Shown in pieces: positions 25,390 to 36,062 of a stretch of DNA of 64,000 bases; the stretch's first letter is position 1; each line of letters starts with the position of its first letter. The DNA lies in assembly GCA_025403435.1 (NCBI GenBank), contig CM046350.1:3440070-3504069 (forward strand), in the 5' to 3' direction. Source of the DNA: Artocarpus heterophyllus (taxonomy: Eukaryota > Streptophyta > Magnoliopsida > Rosales > Moraceae). The notes under the pieces were generated by a model. The model saw nothing but the letters and a program-made list of their open reading frames with translations. It ran no database searches and had not been told where the DNA came from. Both the position numbers and the translations under genes were made by a program.

Positions 25390-25554
25390 GTAATGATACA
25401 TAGAATCTTGAAGAAGTAGTGAACATTTGGCTAATAGTTTTATAATTGACCAACAGGATCCTAGAAGTCTAGAAGAGAGGGAAATGAAGTTAAAGTGCAC
25501 AGAAACCTAAACCAAGTAAGTACCCCTCCCACCTACAATATGGAATTGTAGGTA

Positions 25555-25865
25555 TAGAATGTGAGACGTGCATATGTATACCTGTGTGTATATCAAGGTG
25601 TATACCTGTGTGTATGTTATGACCTGAGTACCTATAAGTATATTGGTGTGTACCTGTGAGTATACAAAATAAATACATGTGTATATCAAGGTGTATACCT
25701 ATGTGTATGTTATGACCTGAGTACCTATAAGTATATTGGTGTGTACCTATGTATATGTTAAATATATGCCTATGTGTATATTATGTCGTATACTTGTGTG
25801 TATGTTAAAATATACCTGTGAGTATTAAAAAGTATGTACCTGTGTTTACTCCATCGTATAAGAGT
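25555..25865 (+). repeat. GTATACCTGTG minisatellite in LTR A
   Basis: Irregular array of units such as GTGTATACCTGTGTGTAT and GTACCTATAAGTATATTGG. A block of about 110 bp (TATATCAAGGTGTATACCT...TATTGGTGTGTACCT) occurs twice here and once in the sister LTR (about 34840-35050). A reverse-oriented version lies at 40400-40570. Confidence 0.7.
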
Positions 25866-26557
25866 ATTTTTGTTTGTGTATAACATGTGATTATCACTTC
25901 ATGCATGGTATGATAACCATAATAAGTGGACTAGTAAATATATCACCAGAAGTTAAGAAAAATATCATACCGACTCCTGACTCAAGAGAAGTTTAAGGAT
26001 ATAGTATGGTCACGGTATCACGTAGACCTATGTGCACAATGGTACAAATACTTGGACCTTAGTAAGAGATAAGATATGAAAAGGATAAAGAATGTTCATA
26101 AGAAAGTATAACTGGTTCATGCATTTTATTGAATGTGCATGTAGGCTGTATTGGGACTTACTGGGCGTAAGTTCATTAAGTGTTTTATGCTGTAGGTATT
26201 CCCACAAGAAGGTCAGAATAATTTCATTGATGAGCTGGTGGAGGGATGATTAGTGTACAGAATGGGTATGGATTCTAACGCAGTATATTTCCACTATAGT
26301 ATATTTTGAGTTATTTTAAAACGTGTATATAAAGGTTGTAACAAAATTAAGTAAAACAAAAACCTCTTCCGAGAGTACTTGGCAAATAGTGTTGTAAAGG
26401 AAAATTTGCCCATGTAAATATATGTATATGTTTATATTTCGAATGTTATTAAAACCAATATATGTAAAATGTTTATTAAAAAAAAATTCTATGTTTTTGC
26501 CTATATGTAAGTAAGAAAAAGTTTTATCACAGCCCAAAAAAGGCGGGTTGTGACAGT

Positions 26558-26569
26558 TGGTATCAGAGC
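26558..26569 (+). other. Primer binding site (initiator tRNA-Met type)
   Basis: TGGTATCAGAGC begins two bases after the LTR end. This is the standard primer site complementary to the 3' end of initiator tRNA-Met in plant LTR retrotransposons. A variant follows the second LTR at about 35746-35757. Confidence 0.9.
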
Positions 26570-26710
26570 GGAAATCCTGCCACCCTACTGCACATTTATG
26601 TCTACTCCACCTCCATAGCTCAAGTAAGATAGTTTAATTTTTACCATAGGAATATTGAATTATGATTCTATGTGAGAATGTAATGTTAATTAAAGTAATA
26701 AATATAATAT

Positions 26711-27502
26711 ATGGCAGAGCCACACAATAACCATGACATGGAGGCTGACTGAATAGTGACTATTGCCTTCCGAGAGACGATACCTCCACACTACTATGGC
26801 AGTTGATGACCAATGATCTTGACGGAATGGTTCTATGAGATAGAAGTAGTTTTTGAGACTTGCCATACCTTACAGCATTTACAAGTTCCACTAGCCTCGG
26901 AGCGACTGGTAGGAGTAGCCCTAGAATGGTCGATAGGGCTCGCACCAAAAGAGCGGCAACATAACTGGGAAGGATTTAAAGCGTAAATCTCAGAAGCATT
27001 TGCACCGTTTCCACCTGTTGATAACATGCAAGTTCAAGTGATTCCAATGTTATGGGTGGATTGGCGTGGCCCACTGTATATGCACGTAGAACCGTTATGG
27101 GGAAGGTACATAGGTGAGCCAATGGATCATTATATCCTAAGGTTTCGTCGTACTATGGTACCGTTGATCCTGCCAAAAATACCCTTGCAGCGAATTTGTG
27201 ACCTTATATGGAGAGATCTTCCTGAAGTAGTCCAACATCAGATACAATACCCTCGAGATTTTTTTAATCTTAATGATTTCATTATTGAAGTATTGCATGC
27301 GGAGCAAAATGTAGTCGCGCCCTTAGAGGATCCCTCAATAGACATGGAGGATGATAATGAAGAGCTAAAATTCACTCCAATACCTCCAAAACCTATAGTT
27401 GCTAGTGACGACAAGTCTATTGACTCTAGTGAAGAAGAGGAGAAAGAGGACCCTGAGGACGATCCCGAACATAGTGACATGTCAGGAATAGAGTCGGATT
27501 AG
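26711..27502 (+). pseudogene. Extra capsid-like ORF upstream of gag (ORF-A)
   Basis: A 264-codon frame between the primer site and gag, same frame from ATG 26711 to TAG 27500-27502, broken by TGA at 26750, 26804 and 26807 and TAA at 26984. Seen features: a gag-capsid-like pattern (PPHYYGS, EWFYEIEVVFETCHTL, then GVALEW, then RFRRTMVPLI, then a leucine-rich DFFNLNDFIIEVLHAEQ) and a strongly acidic C-terminus (SSEEEEKEDPEDDPE). No zinc knuckle. A second copy of its first 55 or so codons follows the second LTR (35893-36062). It does not overlap gag; about 400 bp separate them. I infer a diverged Gag-type protein; no name is assigned. An alternative is an element-specific accessory protein with chance capsid resemblance. 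Confidence 0.6.
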
Positions 27503-27900
27503 AAAGTAAATGAACTTATGAAAATTTGTGTGTATTAAGATGTACTTAGATGTGTGATTAGTACAGTTTTGGCTTTGTTGCCTTTGTATATGAGTGTGCT
27601 TCGGCAAGTGGTATCCTTTGCAACAGTAGGATATATGTAGTAGGAAGAGATAACTACTCCCAGAAATGATATGAACAGTTTATGTAAGAAAGGAAAGTAA
27701 GTATGTATGTTAGTCACTTATGTGCTGTAAAAGAAAAAGAAAGAAGTTAATGAAATGAAATGTTAAGTTTATGTTATTGTTCATGTTTGCATGTATTTAT
27801 ACTATTCAAAAAATATTTCTTTTAAATACTACTAAGTTAATAGTATATACTAACGTAATAACGAAATCGTACGGTAGGCCTATAAACGAACTTTCTATCG
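27503..27900 (+). other. Non-coding spacer between ORF-A and gag
   Basis: About 400 bp inside the Tekay-like element with no supported reading frame. It may have held a leader or promoter for gag; nothing specific is recognised. Confidence 0.4.
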
Positions 27901-28938
27901 ATGGCTGATGCACCCGGAGGACTTGCGAATCAAGACCTAATGGCTATGATCATGGAATTACAACAGAAACTCCGAGCTCAGGAGTTAAAAATGCAAGAGT
28001 TAAGAGAACAGTTAGCGAACCAGAATCCTGAACCACAGGCACGCGTGAACTCGCCACCCCTAGTACCACCGGCTCAGCAAGCGGAACCAGCTATACCAAT
28101 TGTTCCAGTTGCTCCAGGAGCATCTGCTACTGAATTTTATGAAAGATTTCGACAGATGAAAGCCCCAAAATTTGATGGATCTACTGATCCACTAGAAGTC
28201 GATGATTGGCTTACTGGCATAGAATGGGTTCTGAAATTTATGGGGCTTAGTGACAGTGAGAAAGTCTTATATGCCTCATTTTCTCTCACCAAGGATGCTA
28301 GGAGATGGTGGGAGTCGGTAGAACATAGAAGGAATGTAAATGAAATGTCGTGGAAGAATTCAGAAGGGCTTATTTCAATGTGGAAACAATGGAAGCCCAG
28401 TAAGAAGAATTCAACAACTTTAAGCAAGGCAACATGTCAGTGGCTGACGCTGTTAAGAGATTTAATCAGTTGACGCGTCTGTGTGCCGAACTAGTACCTA
28501 CTGATCGAGAATGGATAAGAAGATTAATCTGGATGTTCCGAACCGACATAGCCCTTGTAGTTGATAGTGAAAGGCAAGCCCCTAAAGATGTGGAAGATTG
28601 CATTAAACGGGCTCCTAGAGCTGAATTTAGAATTACCCGTGATAAGGAGGAGAGAGCAAGAATTTTTAAAGCTCAAAGGGAGGAGAAAGCTTTAGCCAAG
28701 CAGAGTCAAGCCGTACAAGCAAAAGGACAAGGAAGCGTTCCTAGTGAACGACAGTCCCAGAGCCATCCAGTTGGATGCAACCGTAATGCCAATAATAAGA
28801 GGAAATGCGTGATTAATCCAAAGAATCAAAAAGGACAACCCCAGAAGAGGATCAGTGATGGAGGAAATAATAAGCCTTTCTGCGGGCAATGCGGGAAAAG
28901 GCACATGGGAGAGTGCAAGGCTGGCACTAACAAGTGAT
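27901..28938 (+). pseudogene. gag: Chromovirus Gag, frameshifted
   Basis: Gag packages element RNA. From ATG 27901: N-terminal coiled-coil-like MELQQKLRAQELKMQELREQ, a proline-rich linker, then the retrotransposon capsid pattern (FDGSTDPLEVDDWLTGIE, later ARRWWES). A frameshift near 28355-28440 moves the rest to another frame (GNMSVADAVKRFNQLTR). A basic region is followed by a CCHC knuckle (CGQCGKRHMGEC, 28881-28916), then TGA at 28936; a second knuckle-like CGKEGHYAK continues past the stop. The order and motifs fit Tekay/Del-type chromovirus Gag. Not translatable as one protein here. Confidence 0.9.
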
Positions 28939-29084
28939 TCCTGTGTGGTAAAGAAGGGCACTACGCCAAAATTTTTTTTTCCAATCCTCAAAATCAGAAT
29001 AATTAGAATCAGCAAAGACCCCACGGAACCTAACTTCATGCAGTCCAAGCACAGATTGAAGGCCCTAGCATCAGCCAGGGACGC

Positions 29085-29430
29085 TTGGAAGCTCCGGAAC
29101 CCAATGGATGGATCTATGCCTGCATAAAGAAAGAAGATGATGCAGGGACTTCATCACTGGTGACAGGTCAGTTTTTTGTTGCCAACAGTGATGCCTATGT
29201 TTTATTTGATTATGGAGCAACACATTTGTTTGCATCGCTTAAGTTTGCCAAACGGATAAGGAAATGAAGGGGATAGGATAGAACAGACTTTTAGGACTGC
29301 ACTTGCCTCTGAGGAGGATTTAAGATCTGATTTTTGGTTACGTCAAATACCCATCATCGTTTGTGGAAGAGAATTGTAGATTGATTTGATAATAATTGAT
29401 ATACAAGATTATGACGTTATTTCTGGAATG
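29085..29430 (+). pseudogene. Retroviral-type aspartic protease, broken
   Basis: Frame around 29160-29267 reads GQFFVANSDAYVLFDYGATH followed by LFASLKFAKRI. This is the flap-to-active-site region of the polyprotein protease, but the active-site triad D-S/T-G is read as D-Y-G. The frame then breaks and the downstream VISGMDSLGKY block (29408-29440) lies in the reverse transcriptase frame. The protease normally cleaves Gag-Pol; this copy should not. Confidence 0.8.
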
Positions 29431-30985
29431 GATTCCTTGGGAAAATACACTGCCAAGATCAACTACCGACAATGCAAGGTTACGTTTCAACCTTCCAAAA
29501 GTGAGAAATTCGTGTATTCAGGGAAGATTCCTAAGGCTCCCAAGGTGCTTATTTCGGCATTGAAGGCAAGGAAGATATTGGAGAGCAGATGCACCAGTTA
29601 TCTAGTGAATCTAGTAAACAAGGAACAAGAGGCTCAGTTAGGACCAGAGAATGTCCCCATAGTGAAAGAATTCACTGATGTGTTTTCGAATGAGTTATCG
29701 AGCTTACCGCTGGAGCGGGAGATTTCATTCGAAATTGAATTGACACCGATCTTAAATGCACTGTATCGTGTGGCTCCAAGGGAACACAAAGAGCTTTAGG
29801 TGCAATTACAAGAATTGCTGGACAAAGGATTTATTCGGCCAAGCGATTCCCCATGGGGAACGCCTGTATTATTCGTCAAGAAGAAAGATGAAACATTACG
29901 GATGTGCATCGATTACTGAGAATTGAACAAAGTCACGATTAAGAATAAGTATCCACTTCCGAGAATTGATGATCTATTTGATCAATTGAAGGGAGCAGCA
30001 ATATTTTCAAAGATCGATTTACGTTCTAGTTATTATCAACTTTGGGTTAAAGATAAAGACATGCCAAAGACGGCGTTTCAAACGCGGTATGGGCATTGTA
30101 AGATTTATGTCATGCCATTTGGACTAACTAATGCCCCGGCAACATTTATGGACCTTATGAATCAGATTTTCAAGGACTACCTCGACAAGTTTGTCATCAT
30201 TTTCATCGACGATATCTTGATTTACTCAAAAACATTAGAAGAGCATGAGGGACATTTGAAGCTTGTACTGCAGTTGCTGAGGAAGCATCAATTGTATGCC
30301 AAGTTCTCAAAATGTGAATTTTGGCTAGAAAAAGTTCATTTCTTAGGACATGTGGTCTCACGAGATTAAGTCTCTGTTGACCTTTCAAAGGTAGAAGCAG
30401 TAAATAAGTGGCCTACGCCAAAAAGTTTTACCGAGATCAGGAGTTTTCTTAGTCTAGCGGGTTATTATTGACGTTTTGTGGAAGGATTCTCCAGACTCGT
30501 AGCACCACTCATGGCCCTTACACAGAAAGCAACTAAATATGAATGGACCAAGAAGTACGAAGAGAGTTTCTAGGAATTGAAAAGATGACTTACAAGTGCC
30601 CCGGTGCTGACCATACCATATCCGAACCTAAGAAATTTTGTGATTTACAGTGATGCATCAAAAAGGGGATTAGGAGCCGTACTTATGCAAAATAGAAAGG
30701 TGATTGCATACGCATCCGAACAACTGAAGGATCATGAAAGGAACTATCCAATGCATGACTTGGAATTAGCAGCGGTCGTATTTGCATTGAAGATTTGGCG
30801 TCACTATTTGTATGGAGCTAAATACGAGATTTATGTGGACCACCAGAGTCTGAAATATATCTTCACACAAAAGGAGCTCAGCATGAGACAGCGAAGATGG
30901 CTTGAGCTGGTTAAAGACTTTGACTGTGAGATTCTATATCACCCTAGAAAGGCTAACTGAGTAGCTGATGCACTTAGTCGTAGAA
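29386..30985 (+). pseudogene. Reverse transcriptase and RNase H of the Tekay-like element
   Basis: All in one frame with stops. RT blocks: [20 protein letters not shown] (from 29800), [28 protein letters not shown], the catalytic FIDDILIYS (30203-30229, Asp pair intact), and FLGHVV. RNase [19 protein letters not shown] (30640-30690), [24 protein letters not shown], and VADALSRR (30961-30985). In-frame stops include TAG near 29799, TGA 29917, TAA 30367, TGA 30469, TAG 30571, TGA 30586 and TGA 30958. Polymerase and RNase H residues look conserved between stops, so the copy was once functional and decayed mainly by nonsense changes. Confidence 0.93.
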
Positions 30986-31119
30986 TGATGTCTTCGCTTC
31001 CAATGGTGCAATTGATGCCAAGACCTCTTCAGAAAGACTTGTTAGAAGCAGGAATAGAGATAATCACTAGAAGGCTAGCCAATCTATCCTTCCAACCAAC
31101 TATCTAGGAGAATTTAAAG

Positions 31120-32522
31120 GAGTGATAAGAAGCAGATCCATCACTGCTTAGATATAGGAATGAGGTCCTTGAGAACAAAGAAACAAAATTTAGCATCTTG
31201 GAAGATGGCATTGTCCATTATAAAGGTAGATTATGCATTCCCAATGATGAGGAGTTAAAGAGGCAGATATTGAAAGAAGCTCATGAGGCATCATATGTTG
31301 CTCATCCAGGAGCTACAAAAATGTACCAAGATTTGAAAGAGCACTACTAGTGGCATGGAATGAAGAGTGACGTTGCGAGATTCGTCAACAAATGTCTCAC
31401 ATGTCAAAAGGTGAAGGTTGAACACCAGCGACCCGCAGGTGAGCTACAAAAGATAGACATTCCAAAGTGGAAATGGGATCAAATAACTATGGACCTGGTG
31501 ACCGGACTACCCAGGACTATAGGAGGACATGATACTATGTGGATAATTATAGATAGATTGACCAAATCTGTGCACTTTTTACCTATTAAACTTAGTAGTT
31601 CTGTAGAATGACTAGCTGAATTATACATCACACAAATAGTTAGATACCATGGAGTCTTGAAATCCATCATCTCTGATTGTGATGGCCGGTTCACTTCCAA
31701 GTTCTGGGGGAGCGTTTATCAAGCAATGGGAACAAAGCTGACTTTCAGTACAGCTTTCCACCCTCAAACGGATGGTCAGCCGAAAAGGACCATCCAAACT
31801 TTGGAGGATATGTTAAGAGCCTCTGTGCTAGATTTCAAAGGAGGGTAGGATAAAAAGCTTCCTTTAATTGAATTTGCGTACAATAACAGTTATCAAACCT
31901 CCATAAGGATGGCTCCATATGAAGCTCTATATGGAAGAAGATGTAGATCGCCACTACATTGGTATGAAACGGGAGAAAAGATGTTATGGACTATGGTTTT
32001 TGTTTAAAGGATGACAGAGGACGTGAAACTAATCCGTCAACGGATGGAAACTGCTTTTAGCCATCAGAAGAGTTATGCAGATCAGCGGCGAAGACTCCTA
32101 GAATTCCAAGTAGGAGATTTGGTCTTTCTAAAGGTAACGCAATGAAAGGAGTAATAAGGTTTGGAAAGAGAGGAAAACTCAGCCCAATATATATTGGACC
32201 ATTTGAAATTCTAGAAAGAATAGGTAGTGTAGCCTATAAGTTGGCTTTACCCCCTGAAATGACATCGGTACATAATGTATTCCATATATTAATGTTAAAA
32301 AATATGTACCTGATCCCTCGCATATACTTTAGCATGAGCCTATTGAAGTGCAAGAGAACCTGTCCTATGAGGAGAAACCAGTTCAAATCTTGGCTTGAGA
32401 AAAGAAGGAATTACAGAACAAAAAGATACCACTCGTCAAAGTTTTATGGCATAATCAACAAGTGGAAAGCAACCTGGGAACGAGAAGATGAAATAAGGAG
32501 AGTCTACCCGAAATTGTTCTAA
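31120..32522 (+). pseudogene. Integrase with C-terminal chromodomain remnant
   Basis: Zinc-binding HHCC region (H near 31270 and 31300, CLTCQ at 31393-31407), then the core: WDQITMDLVTGLP (first Asp), SIISDCDGRFTSKFW (second Asp), and FHPQTDGQPKRTIQTLEDML, where the third acidic residue position of the family is read as Lys. After 32142 the frame shifts: GKLSPIYIGPFEILERIG and HNVFHI, then in another frame a chromodomain tail ending TWEREDE, with stop at 32520-32522. Stops at 31348, 31609, 31846 and near 32005 interrupt it. A C-terminal chromodomain places the element among chromoviruses, whose integrase targets chromatin marks. Confidence 0.9.
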
Positions 32523-32539
32523 TTTTTAGGGATGAAAAT

Positions 32540-32556
32540 TTTTAAGGAGGATAGGT
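32540..32556 (+). other. Polypurine tract before the second LTR
   Basis: TTTAAGGAGGATAGG lies directly before TGTAATGACC. Position and purine content fit the plus-strand primer. The family B element has a closely similar tract. Confidence 0.8.
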
Positions 32557-32607
32557 TGTAATGACCAGGAAAATTCAGTAATAAAATTTAATATTTAATT
32601 AGGTTTA

Positions 32608-32784
32608 GGGGTGTTTGGTAGTGGTGGAAACCACCCAGTTCCCACCACAATCTCAGTTATGAACAGTGTAAAGCTCTTACATGCTACAGTAACAATAAAA
32701 AAATATGCTACAGTATAAAACTCTGACATGCTACAGTAAAAGTAGTTCTCACCACTGGTTCCCACCACCCTTCCAAACACCCTA
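32608..32784. mobile_element. Small MITE family, copy c, with visible empty site
   Basis: Ends GGGGTGTTTGGTAGTGGTGG and CCACCCTTCCAAACACCCTA are inverted repeats, flanked by TTA (32605-32607 and 32785-32787). The sister LTR reads uninterrupted GGTTTAATTAAT at about 19313-19324, which is the empty site. The core carries CAGTGTAAAGCTC, TACATGCTACAGTAACAA and GACATGCTACAGTAA. The 3-bp TTA duplication fits a Tourist/PIF type. No coding content. Confidence 0.85.
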
Positions 32785-34829
32785 TTAATTAATGAATTTA
32801 CCCTTAAAAATTGTATTTTTTTGTAACAACTGCGATAATGTATAAATAAGCAGATTAAATGGAAATTTCATTGCGAACGTGATGCAATGTTGGATATTGT
32901 TAATACAAATTTTGTAAGTATAAATACTCAAGAATTTATAAATAATATCCATAAAATAAATTTTATATCACAATTAATTGTAAAATTATGATATAAACGG
33001 ATGGATAATTAGGGTATAAATAAGATATAGAGTTCACCAAAACCTAAACCAGTGTGAAAAAGGAGGCTGAAGTAGTATAAGTATACTGCTAAGTGAAAAC
33101 GTAGATATGAAAAATGTTACATTTGGCCTCCAAAAGTAAACCAAAGGTAAGTAAAATATTTTATACAGTCTAAGGATATGTTGTGCACTGATTTTACCAC
33201 AGCAGTGTAAGCAAAATACTGTGTGGTAAAAAATTACACTGTGTAAATTTTTTTTGGGGTCTACCAAGTGGACACCCATTAGAGTTTCATTGGGCCACAT
33301 GTCATGAGAGGTGGTCCAATCCCATTAAGACACCTAATAACCCAATGGGTTACTTAGTGAGTCACCCCATTGGATAAGCATGCATTAAACGTGATTTTAG
33401 GAAAAAAAATTTCATTTTCTTCTTCCTCTAGCCCACGGTAGCCATTGTTGAACCATCTAAAAATTTTTTCAACTTTACATCTTCGCAAAATTAACCCCAT
33501 TTAAGTTCAAGAAGCAAAGCCTAAGGAATTTCATCAAGTTTTAAGGTAAAATCCTAAACTTTTTTCAAGGTTTCTTGGGTGAAGGAAGGAAAGTTAATCC
33601 AAGGTGTTTTTGCATGAAAATAAGGTCTAGGAAAGAGTTTCAAAGGAGCCTTGGAAGGTTAGAAGCACAAAGTGTTATTTGGGTAAGTTTTGATTTCTCA
33701 AAATTTTGAAATTTTATTATTTTTATTCTTTTAAAGGTATGTGGACTTTCAAGCAAAGTTTTGCTTAAATCCCATAGATACATGAATTATGGCATGGTGA
33801 TGTTGTGAAAATTTAGGGTTTATTGTGCAAAATGGTAGTTTATGCTAAAGAGGTTATTTTTTGTAATTTTAGTACTAGTTTTGCAAAAATGATGATTGAG
33901 CATGAAAATGGTTTGGACAAAGGTTAGAACTGCCTTCACAAGGGTAGAAATGCTGTTTAAAATGAATTTTTACAAAAAAGCCCCAAGGACTAAATTGCAA
34001 GAAAAAGTTTCTTTTCAGCAAAATTAAAAAAACGCCTAAAAACACTCATGTACAGTAAGAATTTCAAAAAAGTTAAATCATGAAAGTTGTAGATCTTGAC
34101 GAAACTGTAAGACCTTGCAGACAGTTCGTCGAAAATCTGAACCGTTTGTGAGATTTTAATTTTACAAGAATTTGTTAAAATTGAAAAAAATTTTAAAAGG
34201 GCAAAAATGTCATTTTCCAAAGGATTTTGAAAATGGTACTTTTAGCAAAAATGTTCCTTATGGGAAATAGAAAATTTTGGTTTAAAGAGATAAATTTTAG
34301 CCCCGAGGTAAAATTGTCAAAATTTTTAGGTAAGGGATAAAATTGTAAAGTTTTATAAAAAGGGGTATAGATGTAAAATAAGGAGAGCCGACACCCCAGG
34401 GTATTATTCTAAGGTCGACACATGGCTATTCTTTCTAGAATAGAGAAGTTGAACTCAAAAAGTTTAGTAGGCCCGCTAGGGGCAAAACCGTCATTTTTTT
34501 GAATGATTTGAATTACTCCAGAATGTTTCAAAAAGAGAAAAGGAATGATTAAGAAGTTTTTCACTCTTCGTTAGAGACGATAGGGAAGAATAAGAAAACC
34601 AGTGGGTTTCGAAGTTGTATATAGTTATGCAACTCGAGTTATTAATTAACGATCATTTTGTAATGATATATAGAACATTGAAAAAGTAGTGAACATTTGG
34701 CTAATAGTTTTATAATTGGCCAACAGGATCCTAGAAGTCTAGGAGAGAGGGAACTAAAGTTAAAGCGCACGGAAACCTAAACCAAGTAAATACTCATCCC
34801 ACCTACAGTATGAAATTATAGGTATAAAA

Positions 34830-35055
34830 TGTGATAGGTGTATATGTATACCTGTGTGTATATCAAGGTGTATACTTGTGTGTATGCTATGACCTGAGTA
34901 CCTATAAGTATATTGGTGTGTACCTGTGAGTATACAAAATAAATACATGTGTACCTATGTGTATATTATGTCGTATACCTGTGTGTATATTAAAATATAC
35001 CTGTGAGTATTAAAAAGTATGTACCTACGTGTACTTTACCGTATAAGAGTATTTA
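34830..35055 (+). repeat. GTATACC minisatellite in the second LTR A
   Basis: Same type of array as at 25555-25865 but one large period shorter. Located in the 3' part of the LTR. Confidence 0.65.
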
Positions 35056-35743
35056 TGTTTGTGTATAACATGTGATTATCATTGCATGCATGGTATGACA
35101 ATCATAATAAGTGGACTAGTAAATATATCACCAGAAGTTAGGAAAAGTGTTGTACCGACTCCTGACTCAAGAGGAGTTTAAGGATATAGTATGGTCACGG
35201 TGTCATGTAGACCTATGTGCGCAATGGTACGAATACTTGGGCTCTAGTAAGAGATAAGATATGAAAAGGATAAAGAGTGTTCATAAGCAAGCAAAACTGG
35301 TTCATGCATTTTATTGAATGTGCATGTGGGCTGTATTGGGATTTACTAGGCGTAAGCTCATTAAGTATTTCATGCTATAGGTATTCCCACAAGAAGGTTA
35401 TAATAATTTCATTGATGAGCTGGCAGAGGGATGATTAGTGTGCAGCATGGGTATGGATTTTGCAGCAGTATGTTTCTGCTGTAGTATATTTTAAGTTATT
35501 TTGAAATATGTATATAAAGGTTGTAACAAAGTTAAGTAAAACAAAAACCTCTTCCGAGAGTACTCGGCAAACAATGTTGTAAAGGAAAATTTGCCCATGT
35601 AAATATATGTATATGTTTGTATTTCGAAAGTTATTAAAACCAGTATATGTAAAATGTTTATTAAAAAAAAAAATTCCCTAAGTTTTTGCGTATATATAAG
35701 TAAGAAAAGTTTTATCATAGCCTGAAAAAGGCGGATTGTGACA

Positions 35744-36062
35744 GTTGGTATCAGAGTGAAAATCCTGCCACCCTACTGCACATTGCAGTCTATTCTACCG
35801 CCATAGCTCAAGTAAGATACTTTAAGTTTTAACATAGGAATACTAAATTATGATTCTATGTGAGAATGTAATGTTAATTAAAGTAATAAATATAGTATGG
35901 CAGTCGCGTACAATAACCATGACATGGAGGCAGACCGAAGAGTGACTATTGGCTTCCGAGAGATGATACCTCCACACTACTATGGCAGTCGACGACCAAT
36001 GATCTTGACGGAATGATTCCATGAGATATAAGTAATTTTCAAAACTTGCCATACCCTACACA
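35744..36062 (+). pseudogene. Start of a second tandem family A unit, truncated
   Basis: After the second LTR the primer site variant (TGGTATCAGAGT) and leader recur, then ORF-A restarts at about 35896 with NNHDMEADRRVTIGF and PPHYYGSRRPMILTE. It is cut off at about 36062, after roughly 55 codons. At the three places where the first copy has TGA, this copy has CGA. This copy has its own changes, for example TGA where the first has TGG. The remainder of the second unit is missing, apparently lost at the junction described at 36040-36220. Confidence 0.85.

Larger units (their letters stand above)
19268..26555 (+). mobile_element. Family A Tekay-like 5' LTR, interrupted by hAT
   Basis: Begins TGTAATGACCAGG and ends GGGTTGTGACA, with a tRNA-Met-type primer site right after. 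The 4187-bp hAT element at 21203-25389 plus its duplicated 8-mer account for the extra length; without them the LTR is about 3.09 kb, matching the sister LTR at 32557-35743. Frames at 20526-20861 lie inside the LTR and are not genes. Relative to the sister LTR it carries one extra period in the GTATACC minisatellite. Differences from the sister are mostly transitions (about a dozen over a 125-bp stretch read by eye). Confidence 0.85.
32557..35743 (+). mobile_element. Family A second LTR, with MITE insertion
   Basis: Begins TGTAATGACCAGG and ends GGATTGTGACA. Aligns along its length with the 5' LTR minus its hAT insertion. Contains a 177-bp MITE at 32608-32784, leaving about 3.0 kb. It is followed by a primer site and the start of another internal region, so it serves both as 3' LTR of the first unit and 5' LTR of a second. 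Frames at 33034-34220 and 35491-35718 are LTR sequence read in reverse. Confidence 0.9.

Noticed and set aside
25490..25689. His/Tyr/Thr-rich frames on the minus strand
   Set aside because: Translations of the GTATACC minisatellite, repeated at 34760-34948.
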